Below are positions 39,906-49,068 of a DNA stretch of 64,000 nt, one piece after another. Each line of letters starts with the position of its first letter. The stretch's first letter is position 1. The notes under the pieces were generated by a model, which saw only the letters and a program-made list of their open reading frames with translations, was not told where the DNA came from and made no database searches. A program made the position numbers and the translations under genes. This DNA is from Bacteroidales bacterium (GTDB lineage Bacteria > Bacteroidota > Bacteroidia > Bacteroidales > Muribaculaceae), in NCBI GenBank assembly GCA_022009815.1, contig CP091725.1, forward strand, positions 1,116,001 through 1,180,000, written 5' to 3'.

Positions 39906-40347
39906 ACTCTTCGATATAGAGGATGACGGCTCCCGTCAGCTCCGTGTAGAGCAGGTCATATTCGGGCGACAGGGCGAAATTGTCGTCCGAGAGGTCATAG
40001 ATGGAGAATACGTTTCCGACAAGCGGTAGCAGCTTCTGGGTAAAGGCTTCACATTTTTCTCCCGGTACTTCACCCGCAAATTCGTTCTCCACGACTTCGC
40101 GCAGGATGGCGTGCTTGGAGTAGCGAAGGCCCTCCGTCAGCACCTTCATCGCCAGTTCCTGCGCCCCGTCGGCAGGATAGCCTTCGAGCCTTGCCTGTTC
40201 ATACGCTTCGGCGGCACGGTCGGTTCTTTCTCGGATGAAGGCTTCATCGGCTGCCTGTTCGAACTTGTTCGTGGTGAGGTAGTCCAGCAGGTACAGACCG
40301 TAATAGGAAAAGTCGGTCCGACCCTCGTTTTTCTTCTTGTTGTTCAT
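39895..40347 (-). CDS. DUF1896 domain protein
   Basis: Intact 150-residue DUF1896 protein. It starts MNNKKKNEGRTDFSYYGLYL and contains LLDYLTTNKFEQAADEAFIR and ending ELTGAVILYIEEYGV. The family is confined to Bacteroidales conjugative elements and always precedes the large methylase/helicase gene, whose ATG lies 11 bases inside its 3' end. Function unknown; it is probably a helper of the helicase. The ATG at 40,347 directly follows leader motif copy 4. Confidence 0.8.
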   Translation of the reverse strand: MNNKKKNEGRTDFSYYGLYLLDYLTTNKFEQAADEAFIRERTDRAAEAYEQARLEGYPADGAQELAMKVLTEGLRYSKHAILREVVENEFAGEVPGEKCEAFTQKLLPLVGNVFSIYDLSDDNFALSPEYDLLYTELTGAVILYIEEYGV

Positions 40348-40365
40348 TTCTTTGGAATTTAGTGG
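40348..40365 (-). repeat. Leader motif copy 4 (before DUF1896 gene)
   Basis: On the minus strand it reads CCACTAAATTCCAAAGAA and abuts the ATG at 40,347. Confidence 0.6.
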
Positions 40366-40406
40366 ATTGATAATGATGATAGGGATAATCGTTGGAAAAC
40401 GAGAAG

Positions 40407-40436
40407 AAAAAGGCACCCGGTATCCCTCCGAGTGCC
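40407..40436 (-). terminator. Terminator of the excision operon
   Basis: On the minus strand GGCACTCGG / CCGGGTGCC form a stem followed by TTTTT. It lies between the topoisomerase stop (40,516) and the DUF1896 start (40,347). Confidence 0.75.
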
Positions 40437-40437
40437 A

Positions 40438-40454
40438 CCACTAAATCCAAAGTA
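40438..40454 (+). repeat. Leader motif copy 5, inverted and orphan
   Basis: CCACTAAATCCAAAGTA is followed by TGAGTG, much like the mobA leader (motif then ATATGAGTG), but no gene starts here on the plus strand. It faces copy 4 across the terminator, forming an inverted pair. Confidence 0.55.
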
Positions 40455-40515
40455 TGAGTGTAATCCGGTATCGAAGAACAATTCATTACTCTGAACCAGT
40501 GGCAAAGTTAAACAT

Positions 40516-42634
40516 TTATTTTCTTCTTTTCGCAGAGGTCGCTTTACTTTTCCTTTCTGGGAACACGAAAACCGTGTTATAGTCCCCGTCAAAGGCGACT
40601 ACGGCATCAAAACTCTTGCCCTGCTTGCTCTTGAATCCTTTGAGCAGTTTCGTGTGTCCGTCGGTGAGCAGGTTTTTTTGATTTCATCATCAGAGAGGGT
40701 GCGGTTTGCTTTCAGGCGGAACACGGGCAGACCGCACTCCGCGTTGTCGCAGCGGACGACCTTGCCGTAAAAACTGCATCGTCCCCGCTCCGCACTTGGG
40801 ACACTTGCAGCCGGAATCCCTGCGGGCGAACAGCTTGTCGCACGACAGCAGTTCGGAGGTAATTTCCCGTGTATATGCCTCAATCTTCCTGCGGAAGTCA
40901 TCGGCGGGCAGTTCCCCACGCTCGATGCGTGCCAATTCCTTTTTCCCATTCGCCCGTCATGGCGACATCGGCAATACGCATCGCCTTCACGACCTAGTAG
41001 AGGGCAAGCCCTTTTTTTCGGTGGGGACAAGCGACTTCTTGCAGCGTTCCATATAGCCGCGCTTGAAAAGCGTTTCGATGATGGACGCACGGGTGGCGGG
41101 CGTGCCGATGCCGCAATCCTTCATAGCCTGCCGCAATGCGTCGTCCTCTATCTCCTTGCCAGCCGTTTCCATCGCGGACAGCAGGGTGGCTTCGGTATGC
41201 AGCGGCTTGGGTTTGGTCTTTCCCTCCGTGATGGAGGCGGCTTTCAGTGCCAGCGTGTCGCCTTCCTGCCAACAGGGAATGGCGGCGGTTTCCTCTTGGC
41301 TGTTGTTCTCTTCTCCATTCTCCTTGCCATAGACGGCACGCCATCCGGCTTGCCTGATGATGCTGCCTTTTGCCACGAACTCCACTCCGGCACACTCTGC
41401 CGTGACGGTGGCAGTGTCCTTGACGCATTTTTCGGAGAAAGCCTCAAGCATGCGCCCGGCTATCATGTGATAGACGGTGCTGTCCTCTTTGGAGAGGAAC
41501 AGCGGCTTCTCGCCCGTGACGAGCAGGGCATGGTGGTCTGTTACCTTGCCGCCGTCCACGCTGCGGCGTGTCGGCACGGCTTTCGGCTGCAACTTGCCCT
41601 TCCATTCGGGCAGGCTGCCGATGAAGGCAAGCAGCTTGGGGATTTCCGCGAACACGTCTTCGGGAATGTAGCGGCTTCCGGTTCGCGGATAGGTGATGAG
41701 CTTCTTCTCGTAGAGCTTCTGCGCGATTTCAAGCGTCTGTTCCGCCGTGAAGCCATGCTTGGCGTTGGCTTCCTTCTGGAGCGTGGTCAGGTCGTACAGG
41801 AGCGGTGTTTCCTCCGTCTTCTCCTTGCGTTCGGCTTTCGTGACGGTGGCTGTGCCTGCCGACTTCACCTTATTATACAGTTCCGTCGCGGACTCTTTCT
41901 CTTTCCATTTTTCGGAAGAGGAAAACTTCACCGTTCCTTCATCGCAGCCGTCCGTTGCGATATGGAGCTGCCAGAAGGCTTCGGGGGTAAAGCGGCGGTT
42001 CTCCCAATAGCGTGCGCACACCATCGCCAACGTGGGTGTCTGCACCCGCCCGACGGAGTAAGTGCCGTGTCCGGCGGCGATGGAGAGTGCCTGCGTGCCG
42101 TTGATGCCCACGAGCCAGTCTGATTCGCTCCGTGCTTTGGCGGCAAGATAGAGGTTGTCGTATTTGTCGCCCGCTTCGAGGTTGCGCAGTCCCTCGCGGA
42201 TAGCCTTGTCGGTAAGCGAGCTTATCCAGAGGCGGACGAACGGGGTGGTGCATCCGGTATAATGATAGAGGTAGCGGAAGATAAGCTCACCCTCGCGTCC
42301 GGCATCGGTCGTCACGATGATCTGTTCGCTTTCCTTGAATAGCCGGGCGACGGTTTTGATCTGCGTCACCACGCTGCTGTCAGGCTTGTAGCCCTTCTCC
42401 GTCTTTACCTGACGGGAGACGAGCGTGAAGGTGTCGGGTATGACGGGCAGGTTGTCACGGACAAAGCCGCGTATGCCGTAACCGTCGGGCATGGCAAGCT
42501 GCACGAGGTGTCCGAACGCCCATGTCACGGCGTAGCCGCCTCCCTCGAAATATCCTTCCTCTCTCTTTGTCGCGCCCACGATACGGGCGATCTCACGTGC
42601 CACAGACGGCTTTTTCTGCAATGATTGTCTTCAT
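40516..42634 (-). CDS. exc: Topoisomerase III (Exc), type IA
   Basis: Type IA topoisomerase, the Exc protein of CTnDOT-type excision operons. Expected start MKTIIAEKPSVAREIARIVG; TOPRIM acidic motif TTDAGREGELIFRYLYH; active-site Tyr in KKLITYPRTGSRYIPEDV (about residue 330); C-terminal zinc-finger-like CKCPKCGAG...CDNAECGLPVF. The frame is disturbed by about seven surplus bases: one in the start region (about 42,617) and the rest in homopolymers between 40,670 and 41,015. An in-frame TAG also occurs at 40,994-40,996. The N-terminal 530 residues are continuous. In CTnDOT, Exc has topoisomerase activity, and excision in vivo depends on it. Confidence 0.85.
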
Positions 42635-42667
42635 ATTTTTTTCTGTCGTTTTGAATTTTTACAAATG

Positions 42668-42685
42668 TTACTTCGGATTTAGTGG
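42668..42685 (-). repeat. Leader motif copy 6 (before topoisomerase)
   Basis: On the minus strand it reads CCACTAAATCCGAAGTAA and lies 34 bases before the ATG. Confidence 0.55.
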
Positions 42686-42696
42686 CGGACACCGGA

Positions 42697-44291
42697 TTAC
42701 ATCTTCATGCCCTTATTGTTTTTCTTTTGCGGCTTCTCCTGCTGCTGTTGCTGTGCGGTGTCCTTCGGGGCGGTCTGTCCCTTCCGCAACGGCTCCTTCA
42801 GGTTCTTGGTAGCCTCGTTGGTCTTGCCCTCGCTGTTCGCCGCCACCTGCGTGCGGCTCTCGTTGGAAGGCGCGACCTTCTGCGCGTTATCGGGGTTGGT
42901 GTCGTAGCGGTACGGGCGTCCCTTCTCCGGGTTGAACCTGATGTACATCGTGGCGTGGAAGCCCTGCTTGTCGGTCACGTTCTCCAGTTTCACGGCTTTG
43001 CCAGCCACGTAGTCGGCTTTCTGCTGCTCGGTGAAGTCCACGCCGCTCCATTTGCTGATGGGGCGGATGCTGCCGTCGGCGTTCGTCCACGTGTTGCGGC
43101 GTTGCTCCTTGTTCGTGTTGGCTGTGTTTTTCCGTACCCTGCGCCTGTCCCTGTGCGGGGTTGTTCTTGGCTTCCTGTGCTTGTGCGGCACGTGGCGACC
43201 TGCCGGTTCCCGGCACGAACTCCACGCCGCGCTGCTCCACGTTCACTTGCAGGGTGGTGACGAACTTCCTGCCGTCCTTGCGCTCGATGAGTTTGTCGCG
43301 CACAGGCAGCCCGGCACGCAGCATGTCCTGCTCCTGCTTGGTGATTTCCGTCTTGCCGATGCGCTCCGGTATGCGCACCTTGTTTGCCGGGACATCCGTG
43401 ATTTCGTTCGTCTTGCGGTCGATGCTGACGAACGAGGGGATGATCTCGCCCGTTTCCCTGTCCACGAGGTCCACAACCCTGCCGAGGTTGCCCGTTTCGC
43501 GCAGGTTCTTCCGGTCGTCGTCGGAGAACTTGTGTTCCTTGTACTCGTCGAGTTTCTGCTCCTTGCGGATGAAGTGCGGCACAAGGCTGACGTTGCCCTC
43601 GCCGTCCTTCTTGAAGGAGAGGCGGGCATCCAGCTCGAAAGCCTCTCCGCCGAAATTGGGCGACACCCTCACCAAGTCGGACTTGCCGTAGTTGAGCATC
43701 CGGTCAAGGTCGCCCGACTTTTTCAAGGTCGTCGCGCTTCACGCCCCATTTCTCCTCCAGCTCCTTCCAGTTGATTTTGCTCTCGTCAATGGGCTGGTAG
43801 CCCCGGTTGCTCTGCGCCTGCTGCGGGTTTTCCTGATTCTGTTCGTTTTTCTGTTCCATTTCTTCCTGTTTTTTAGGTTCGTCATCTTGTTTCTGTTCCG
43901 GTTGTTCCTGCTTTTCGGCGGACTGCTCCTCCTGTACTTTCTTTTCGTAGCCGGAGGTGTCCACCTTGTGGGGCGCAAGCATCTCCTTGTTGCCTTCGGG
44001 GTCTTTAAGCAAGTCCTTGAAAACTTCAAGCAGCTTGTCGGCTTGGTCCGCCGCGACACGGTAGAAACCGAAGCGGCTGGGTTCCTTGCACTGCCGGAAG
44101 AAGTTTTTGAAGAAGTTGTCCAGCACGTCTCCGTGCCTGTCGAATTGCAGGAAACTCTGCGCGTTCTCCGCCTTTGCGGGGGTACGCTTGGGTGAGCCGT
44201 CGGCGTTAAGCCCGGCTACCACGCTAATCTCGCCCGTCTTCTCGACGCGGACTAGCAGCACGTCTTTTTTTCTGTTGTTTTTCTTTGCCAT
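42697..44291 (-). CDS. DUF4099/DUF3945 protein (Orf3 of the excision operon)
   Basis: Reconstructed 530-residue protein. N-terminal DUF4099-like region (MAKKNNRKKDVLLVRVEKTG), an acidic/Gln-rich low-complexity linker (about residues 110-165, EQPEQKQDDEPKKQEEMEQK), then DUF3945 repeats (VVDLVDRETGEIIPSFVSID; ITKQEQDMLRAGLPVRDKLI) and a basic Gln-rich tail. Extra A bases at about 43,724 and 43,128 split it. The position equals orf3 in CTnDOT, between xis2d and exc. Role unknown. Confidence 0.78.
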
Positions 44292-44315
44292 TTTGAAAAA
44301 AATGTTTTTAATGGG

Positions 44316-44667
44316 TTATTTATTAAAGAAATTATGGATACGCGCCTTGTAGAAGGCTATATCTTCCTTGCGGAAATTCTTTTACGTGTTCGGAGAGGAA
44401 TGTCAGTACGTCCTCCTCGCTGTAATAGGTCTTTTTGCCGAGCGTCTTGTACGGCAATGCACCGATGCTGCGGTAGCGCTGCAGGGTACGCTTGCTTATC
44501 TGGAGCAGCATGCAGAGGTCTTGGTTGTCGAAAAGCCTGATCCCGTCCATCGGGTTCGGGGCTTTGCCGGACGGTCGCAGGGAGAGCAGCAGCTCGTCCT
44601 GACGGTCGAGCCGTTCCATCACCTTCTGCATCCAGTCCTCAAAATTGTTTCGTGTAAGCAGTTCCAT
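44316..44667 (-). CDS. xis2d: Xis2d-like excisionase, HTH protein
   Basis: Reconstructed 116-residue protein. N-terminal MELLTRNNFEDWMQKVMERL, then a MerR/excisionase-type winged HTH (LFDNQDLCMLLQISKRTLQR, YRSIGALPYKTLGKKTYYSE). One extra A near 44,385 breaks the last 25 codons; repair yields FRKEDIAFYKARIHNFFNK. Paired with xis2c, such small recombination directionality factors bend attachment-site DNA for IntDOT-type integrases. Starts three bases after xis2c stops. Confidence 0.8.
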
Positions 44668-44670
44668 ATC

Positions 44671-45030
44671 TTATGTCCTCCTTCCTTTGGGTTTGCCGCC
44701 GCCCGTGCGCAGCGTGTGGTTGCGTTTCAGTTCCGTCAGTGTCGCTGCATCTTCTGCCACGGTGCAGTCTGCGAGCAGGCGGTCTATTTCCGACCGGCGG
44801 TAGCGGCATTTGCCGCGCAGCACGACATAGGCGATGCGCTGTTCGCTGCGCATACGTTGGAGGGTACGGGTACTCACGTTCAGCAGGTGCGCCGCCTCGC
44901 GGGTGGTGAGCAGCATGTCGGAAAACTCTCCCTTCCTCTCACCGGAAACGGCACGCACATAGACCGCTATCTCGGCTATCTGTTCCGTCAGGGCGGTGAA
45001 GGCGGAACTTTCAATCGTTATCACTTTCAT
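44671..45030 (-). CDS. xis2c: Xis2c-like excisionase, HTH protein
   Basis: Intact 119-residue protein: MKVITIESSAFTALTEQIAE, then the same excisionase HTH (LLTTREAAHLLNVSTRTLQR MRSEQRIAYVV) and a basic tail. It is the first gene of the excision operon. In CTnDOT the upstream region is the target of RteC activation. Start ATG 45,030 was chosen because the residues before it derive from the leader. Confidence 0.82.
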   Translation of the reverse strand: MKVITIESSAFTALTEQIAEIAVYVRAVSGERKGEFSDMLLTTREAAHLLNVSTRTLQRMRSEQRIAYVVLRGKCRYRRSEIDRLLADCTVAEDAATLTELKRNHTLRTGGGKPKGRRT

Positions 45031-45240
45031 ATTTTGTCCTTTCTTTTGTTTCTCTGCGGCAAAATTCGGCAATAAACAAAAGGAGCTTTAACAACTCACT
45101 ACGTGACTCACGTAAGATTTTCTTTGAAAGTGACTCCGTAACCCGGACAACCGGCGCAACAAACTGCCATATAGCGGAAAACGGCACGCATTCAAGGCGG
45201 CTGCGTTACCTTTGCGGTAAATCATTAAATGTTTTGGTAT
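45031..45240. promoter_or_regulatory. Divergent promoter region of the excision operon
   Basis: This 210-base gap separates xis2c (leftward) from a plus-strand HTH gene. It holds the imperfect dyad AACTCACTACGTGACTC (45,093-45,109), related to the perfect dyad near the integrase (47,666-47,685). It also has a plus-strand -7-like TACCTTTG at 45,207-45,214 ahead of the HTH gene. RteC is expected to act here by homology with CTnDOT. Confidence 0.55.
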
Positions 45241-45532
45241 ATGGAAATCGTATCTATCGAGAAAGACCTTCGAGATGATGCTGGCGTCATTCAACGCCCT
45301 CTCGGAGAAAGTCGCCGCCCTAAGGCGCAAAAGCGACGGCGGGCGGCTGGAAAGGTGGCTCACGGGCGAGGAGGTCTGCGGGCAGTTGAGAATCAGCCCG
45401 CGCACGTTGCAGTCATTGCGTGACAGGCGGCTTATCGGCTACTCGCAGATGAACCGCAGATTCTATTACAGGCCGGAGGAGGTCAGGCGGCTTATTCCGC
45501 TTATCGGCACGATCTATCCCGATGGAAAATGA
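45241..45532 (+). CDS. Small HTH DNA-binding protein
   Basis: Reconstructed 96-residue protein: MEIVSIEK, then (after removal of one extra A at about 45,262) TFEMMLASFNALSEKVAALR, and an excisionase/MerR-type HTH (LTGEEVCGQLRISPRTLQSL RDRRLIGYSQM). It is a paralogue of xis2c/xis2d but on the opposite strand, forming an operon with the next gene. It is perhaps a counter-regulator of excision (inference). Confidence 0.75.
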
Positions 45533-45564
45533 CTCTGTTTTTATTAACCACTTAATCCGATGTT

Positions 45565-45870
45565 ATGATGAACGAGAACAACGAGGTTTTCTCAATGGAG
45601 GACGAGCAGGTTGCCACCGCGATACAGAATATGCTCAAAGGCTCCAAATGGCTCTCCGCATTTTTGGAAAGTTACCGTCCGCCACTGGACGGGGAACATT
45701 ACCTGACGGACAAGGAGGTGGCGGAAATGCTCCGGGTAAGCCGCCGCACCTTGCAGGAGTATCGCAACAACAGGATGCTGCCCTTTATCCTTCTGGCAGG
45801 TAAGGTGCTTTATCCCGAATCGGGACTGCGTGAACTGTTGGAGGCGAATTACCTCAAGCCGCTGGAATAA
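45565..45870 (+). CDS. Small HTH DNA-binding protein
   Basis: Intact 101-residue protein. An acidic N-terminus (MNENNEVFSMEDEQVATAIQ) precedes an HTH domain (LTDKEVAEMLRVSRRTLQEY RNNRMLPFILL). It is the second of two plus-strand HTH genes beside the excision operon, 32 bases after the first. A strong terminator follows. Confidence 0.78.
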   Translation: MMNENNEVFSMEDEQVATAIQNMLKGSKWLSAFLESYRPPLDGEHYLTDKEVAEMLRVSRRTLQEYRNNRMLPFILLAGKVLYPESGLRELLEANYLKPLE

Positions 45871-45892
45871 GGCGGTTGCATGAAAAAAAAAA

Positions 45893-45932
45893 GGAAACGG
45901 ACAGCACCCGATGGCGTTGTCCGTTTCCTTTT
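45893..45932. terminator. Terminator after the plus-strand HTH pair
   Basis: GGAAACGGACA pairs with TGTCCGTTTCC (14-base loop), followed by TTTTT on the plus strand and preceded by a run of ten A. It serves the converging transcripts from both sides. Confidence 0.85.
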
Positions 45933-45951
45933 TCGTTGTCTGTATGCGTGT

Positions 45952-46314
45952 TCAGCAATATCCGGTTTTCCCGTTCTGTATGAACATCACGTATGCCTGC
46001 CTCTTTTCCTTTGAGAGTGCCTTCTCCACCAGCCACATGCGGAACACGTGTGTATAGTATGTGTTCAGCCGGAAGGCTACTGGAATGATGATTTCAAGCG
46101 AGTAAACATCCGCGTACAGGCCGTTTTCAAGCTGTATGTAGCGGCATACCTCGTAGTCGTTCAGCACGTCCGACTTGCGGACGGCTTTGATGGTGGCGTT
46201 CACTGCCGGGACGGTGGCATGGAACTCTTCGGCGATTTCCCCGGCGGTCATCCATACCTCGTTACCGGTTACGCTGACCGTCTTGTCCTCTATAATGATT
46301 ATGTCACGTTTCAT
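45952..46314 (-). CDS. RhuM-like protein, 120 residues
   Basis: Intact protein with VWMTAGEIAEEFHATVPAVN (HTH-like) and YEVCRYIQLENGLYADVYSL followed by EIIIPVAFRLNT. The pattern recalls the N-terminal part of RhuM-type virulence or mobile-element proteins, but the similarity was judged by eye only. It lies 12 bases after the integrase gene in the same operon, suggesting a role in integration control. Confidence 0.5.
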   Translation of the reverse strand: MKRDIIIIEDKTVSVTGNEVWMTAGEIAEEFHATVPAVNATIKAVRKSDVLNDYEVCRYIQLENGLYADVYSLEIIIPVAFRLNTYYTHVFRMWLVEKALSKEKRQAYVMFIQNGKTGYC

Positions 46315-46326
46315 GGCGTCTCTGTT

Positions 46327-47562
46327 TTAGATGGTACATCCTGCAAATTCCTCGATTTGGTTCAATCTTGCGGCAAGGTTCTCCATGTCTTGGTTGAGCT
46401 TCTCTTTGGTTATCTTCGCGTATATCTGCGTTGTCTTTATACTCTTGTGTCCCAGCATGGAACTGACTGTTTCGATGGGTACACCGTTGGAGAGGAACAC
46501 CGTCGTGGCTGCCGTATGGCGGCTCTGATGCCACGTGATGTGCTTGGTGATGCCGCAACGCTTGGCGACGGCACGGATTCCGGCGAGGCACGTGTTGTAG
46601 TGGGGAACAGGGAAAATCCTGCCGTTTTCGCACAGCCCGCGGTATTTGTCGATGATTTGTTTCGCAATGTCAAGCAGGCGGATGTTAGACACCACGCCCG
46701 TCTTCTGGCGGTTGATGTTTATCCACTCGTGTTCATCGAAGTAGGTGCGGATGTTCTCTTCCGTCAAATTGCGCATATCGGCGAATGACAAGCCCGTGAA
46801 GGCGCAGAACAGGTAGAGGTCGCGGTATAGTTCCTGTTTGGCGTTCTTCAGTTTACCTTCCATCAGCAGGCGGATTTCGTCTTTGGTCAGGAAACTGCGT
46901 GTCGTTTCCTCCTTCTTGATTTCATACTCCCTGAACGGGTCGCGTGTGAGCCATTCGTTGTTGATGGCGATGAACACCATCGTCCGAAGTGGGCATACAT
47001 ACAGCCACACGGTATTGGTGCAGCAGTGTTTGTCCGTGCGCAGAAACATCTCGAAGTCGGAAATGAAAGCGGGGGTAAGCTCTTTCAACGCGATGTCCTT
47101 CACGTGGTAACGGATGTTGAGAAACTCTTGCAGGTGCTTGTAAACGGTCTTGTACTTCAAGAGTGTGCCTTTGGCTTTCATGCCTGCTTCCACCTGCTTG
47201 GCATAGTCCTCGTTGTGTTGCTGGAACACCTGCATCAGCGTGTGATAGCGGTGTTCCAGTCCGAGAAAGGCGTTCTTCACCTTCTCTGCCATGACGAAGT
47301 TGTCACGCTCCATGATTTCCTGATAGTGCTTGTTGATGCGCACCCGCATCTTGTCAAGCATGCGGTTCGTTTCGAGTGCCGCCGTGCTTCTGCCCGTGAC
47401 ACGTCCCCCTTTGGTGTCCCACAACTTGGGATCGATGGTCAGTTTGCAACTGAATTGCGTCTGGCTGCCGTCCACCGTGATGCGTCCCATGACGGGAACC
47501 GTCCCGTCTTTTTTCACTACCTGACGTTTGAGGTAGTAAATAACTGAAAATGTACTCTTCAT
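46327..47562 (-). CDS. int: IntDOT-family tyrosine recombinase (integrase)
   Basis: Intact 411-residue integrase. N-terminal arm-binding domain MKSTFSVIYYLKRQVVKKDG; core-binding SAM-like domain (about residues 100-200, EDYAKQVEAGMKAKGTLLKY); catalytic domain. Box I reads CAFTGLSFADM, with Ser in place of the usual catalytic Arg, as in IntDOT. The other residues are present: Lys in NRQKTG, HQSRHT (His, Arg), GHKSIKTTQIYAKI (His, nucleophile Tyr). It catalyses integration and, with Xis factors, excision. Located at the right ICE end. Confidence 0.93.
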   Translation of the reverse strand: MKSTFSVIYYLKRQVVKKDGTVPVMGRITVDGSQTQFSCKLTIDPKLWDTKGGRVTGRSTAALETNRMLDKMRVRINKHYQEIMERDNFVMAEKVKNAFLGLEHRYHTLMQVFQQHNEDYAKQVEAGMKAKGTLLKYKTVYKHLQEFLNIRYHVKDIALKELTPAFISDFEMFLRTDKHCCTNTVWLYVCPLRTMVFIAINNEWLTRDPFREYEIKKEETTRSFLTKDEIRLLMEGKLKNAKQELYRDLYLFCAFTGLSFADMRNLTEENIRTYFDEHEWININRQKTGVVSNIRLLDIAKQIIDKYRGLCENGRIFPVPHYNTCLAGIRAVAKRCGITKHITWHQSRHTAATTVFLSNGVPIETVSSMLGHKSIKTTQIYAKITKEKLNQDMENLAARLNQIEEFAGCTI

Positions 47563-47936
47563 CGTCCTTAATTTTTTTGTTCAAAATTAGTTGGTGAAGA
47601 GCCCTCCTCTGATACGCAAATTGCGGAAGAACGGCGCAATCTTTTTTCGTTACCGGATTTTTTGCGTGAGTTGTCAGTAACTCACTAATCCTTAAAGCCT
47701 TGTTTCGTTATTCGTGTCCATTTCGTCACCTATTGAGCGTGGTTACGAACAAGTAACGTAGCTCCGTCTTGATTTGGCTTCGGCGTGGATTGAAATGGCT
47801 CTCGGAATAATTGGCAGCGTAAATGAAACCCCTGTAAATCAAATCCATTACCATATTCTTCCGCATTTCACTTTTTTGTAGTAACTTTGTAGAATTAATA
47901 GGAAAAATATTTAGACAGCATAACAAAAACCGCTTT
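47563..47936. promoter_or_regulatory. Right ICE end: integrase leader, arm repeats and probable att junction
   Basis: Non-coding region of 374 bases. It contains a perfect inverted repeat GTGAGTT-GTCAGT-AACTCAC (47,666-47,685) that could be an integrase or Xis arm site. The segment ends at GTAACTTTGT (47,881-47,890), one mismatch from the GTANNTTTGC target of IntDOT-type integrases and also a good Bacteroidales -7 box (TAACTTTG) for the next gene. The junction is inferred without the matching left end. Confidence 0.5.
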
Positions 47937-49051
47937 ATGAATAAAATTTACTTGTTGACAGCGATGCTTCTCATTGCCGCGGCTGCGATGGCAGGAGTGC
48001 CCGCGCCTCAGCGTGGACCTCAGAAGCTGGCGCATGGATTGCCAGTGCCTGTTGTCAAGCCGGCAACCAACGTCAGCGATGCCGGGTTTACCGCCAATTG
48101 GGAAAAGGCCTCAGGAGCCAACTGCTACACCGTCTATACATATATCCGCCACAAGGCACCGGCAGATGAAACCTACTATTTCTACAACGATGATTTCAGC
48201 GGATTCAAATACGGCTCCATCGAGAGTCCGTTCGACATAGGTTGGGATGGCTCGACGGCTACACCAACCGCAGCAACTGGTATGTCTATGGCGCATATTC
48301 ATGCCACGGCGTTTTTGGACTCTACAACAAAAAGTCGGCAGAGCAGAACGGAATGCTCATGTCGCCGATGTACAGCCTGCAGAACAACGACGGCAAGTTT
48401 ACGGTGACGTTCCGCGCGAAAACCACCGGCACAGCCACTGTAGCCGTCTTCGCCACCGAATATCTGATGGCAGGACCCTCATACGCACTCGGCAAGGTGG
48501 GCAAGGTGGAGCTGACCAAGGAGTGGGCAGACTATACGCTTGAGCTCGACGGCGGAATCCAGGGCTGCTATGTGGAGCTGGATATGGTTGGCGGCGACAG
48601 CAACGCATATTTTGACAATATGACAATCAGCCAGCCTATGAAGGCTGGCGACGAGGCTATGCTTGTCTACGACTTTGTGGAAACAGGCGACGTGTCGAGC
48701 CACGACGTTGCGACAGCCGACAAGGTGGCAGGCGACGTGTATTGGTATCAGGTGGCCTCGCTGAAGCGGTTGTCGTCAGGGTCGGAACTCGATGATTCCA
48801 ACTACAGCGACCTCGTTGAGGTGAAGCAGGAAGGCGCAGTGTGTGCATTGAAGACCTCTGCGGCGCGCGCTTATGCCACAGCCGACGGCGTGGCGGTTGA
48901 AAATCCTGAAGGCGCCGATGTGGCGGTCTACGATGCCGGCGGAAGAGAGGTCTATGCAAGCCGCGACGGAGCGGAGAAGCAGATGGTTGTCCTGCCTTCG
49001 GGGGTCTACGTAGTGAAGGTGGGCTACAAGGTTGTGAAAGTGATGAAATAA
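47937..49051 (+). CDS. Secreted fibronectin-III-like protein with sorting-type C-terminus
   Basis: Reconstructed 371-residue chromosomal protein. Signal MNKIYLLTAMLLIAAAAMAG; a fibronectin III-like segment (SDAGFTANWEKASGANCYTV); a beta-sandwich domain (KFTVTFRAKTTGTATVAVFA); and a C-terminal DVAVYDAGGREVYASRDG ... VVLPSGVYVVKVGYKVVKV, typical of Bacteroidetes surface-export (type IX-like) signals. One base is missing at about 48,241 (ATAGGTTGGG). It is the first gene right of the ICE, and its promoter may be the insertion target. Confidence 0.72.
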
Positions 49052-49068
49052 CTTAATAAAAAAGAACT

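Larger units (their letters stand above)
1..47890. mobile_element. CTnDOT-family integrative conjugative element (left end outside window)
   Basis: The gene set and order match the Bacteroidales CTnDOT/ERL family: integrase, excision operon with topoisomerase, rteA-rteB-rteC, mobABC and traA-traM. The left boundary is off the window because traM is cut at base 1. The right boundary is placed near 47,890, after the integrase and its non-coding arm region and before a chromosomal gene starting at 47,937. A GTAACTTTGT sequence at 47,881-47,890 resembles the family's preferred GTANNTTTGC target. No tetQ or ermF gene was seen; the cargo is a fimbrial operon and a DUF2589 cassette. Family assignment is firm; the exact right end is inferred. 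Confidence 0.9.

Noticed and set aside
40994..40996. In-frame TAG in the topoisomerase gene as recoding
   Set aside because: It lies amid many indels in the same stretch and no recoding signal is visible; a base error or decay is simpler.
1..47562. tetQ, ermF or other antibiotic-resistance genes expected in this ICE family
   Set aside because: No reading frame with ribosomal-protection, rRNA methylase or other resistance features was found in the window.
47726..47926. 66-codon minus-strand frame at the ICE right end
   Set aside because: No protein character, and it overlaps the att/promoter region; treated as chance.
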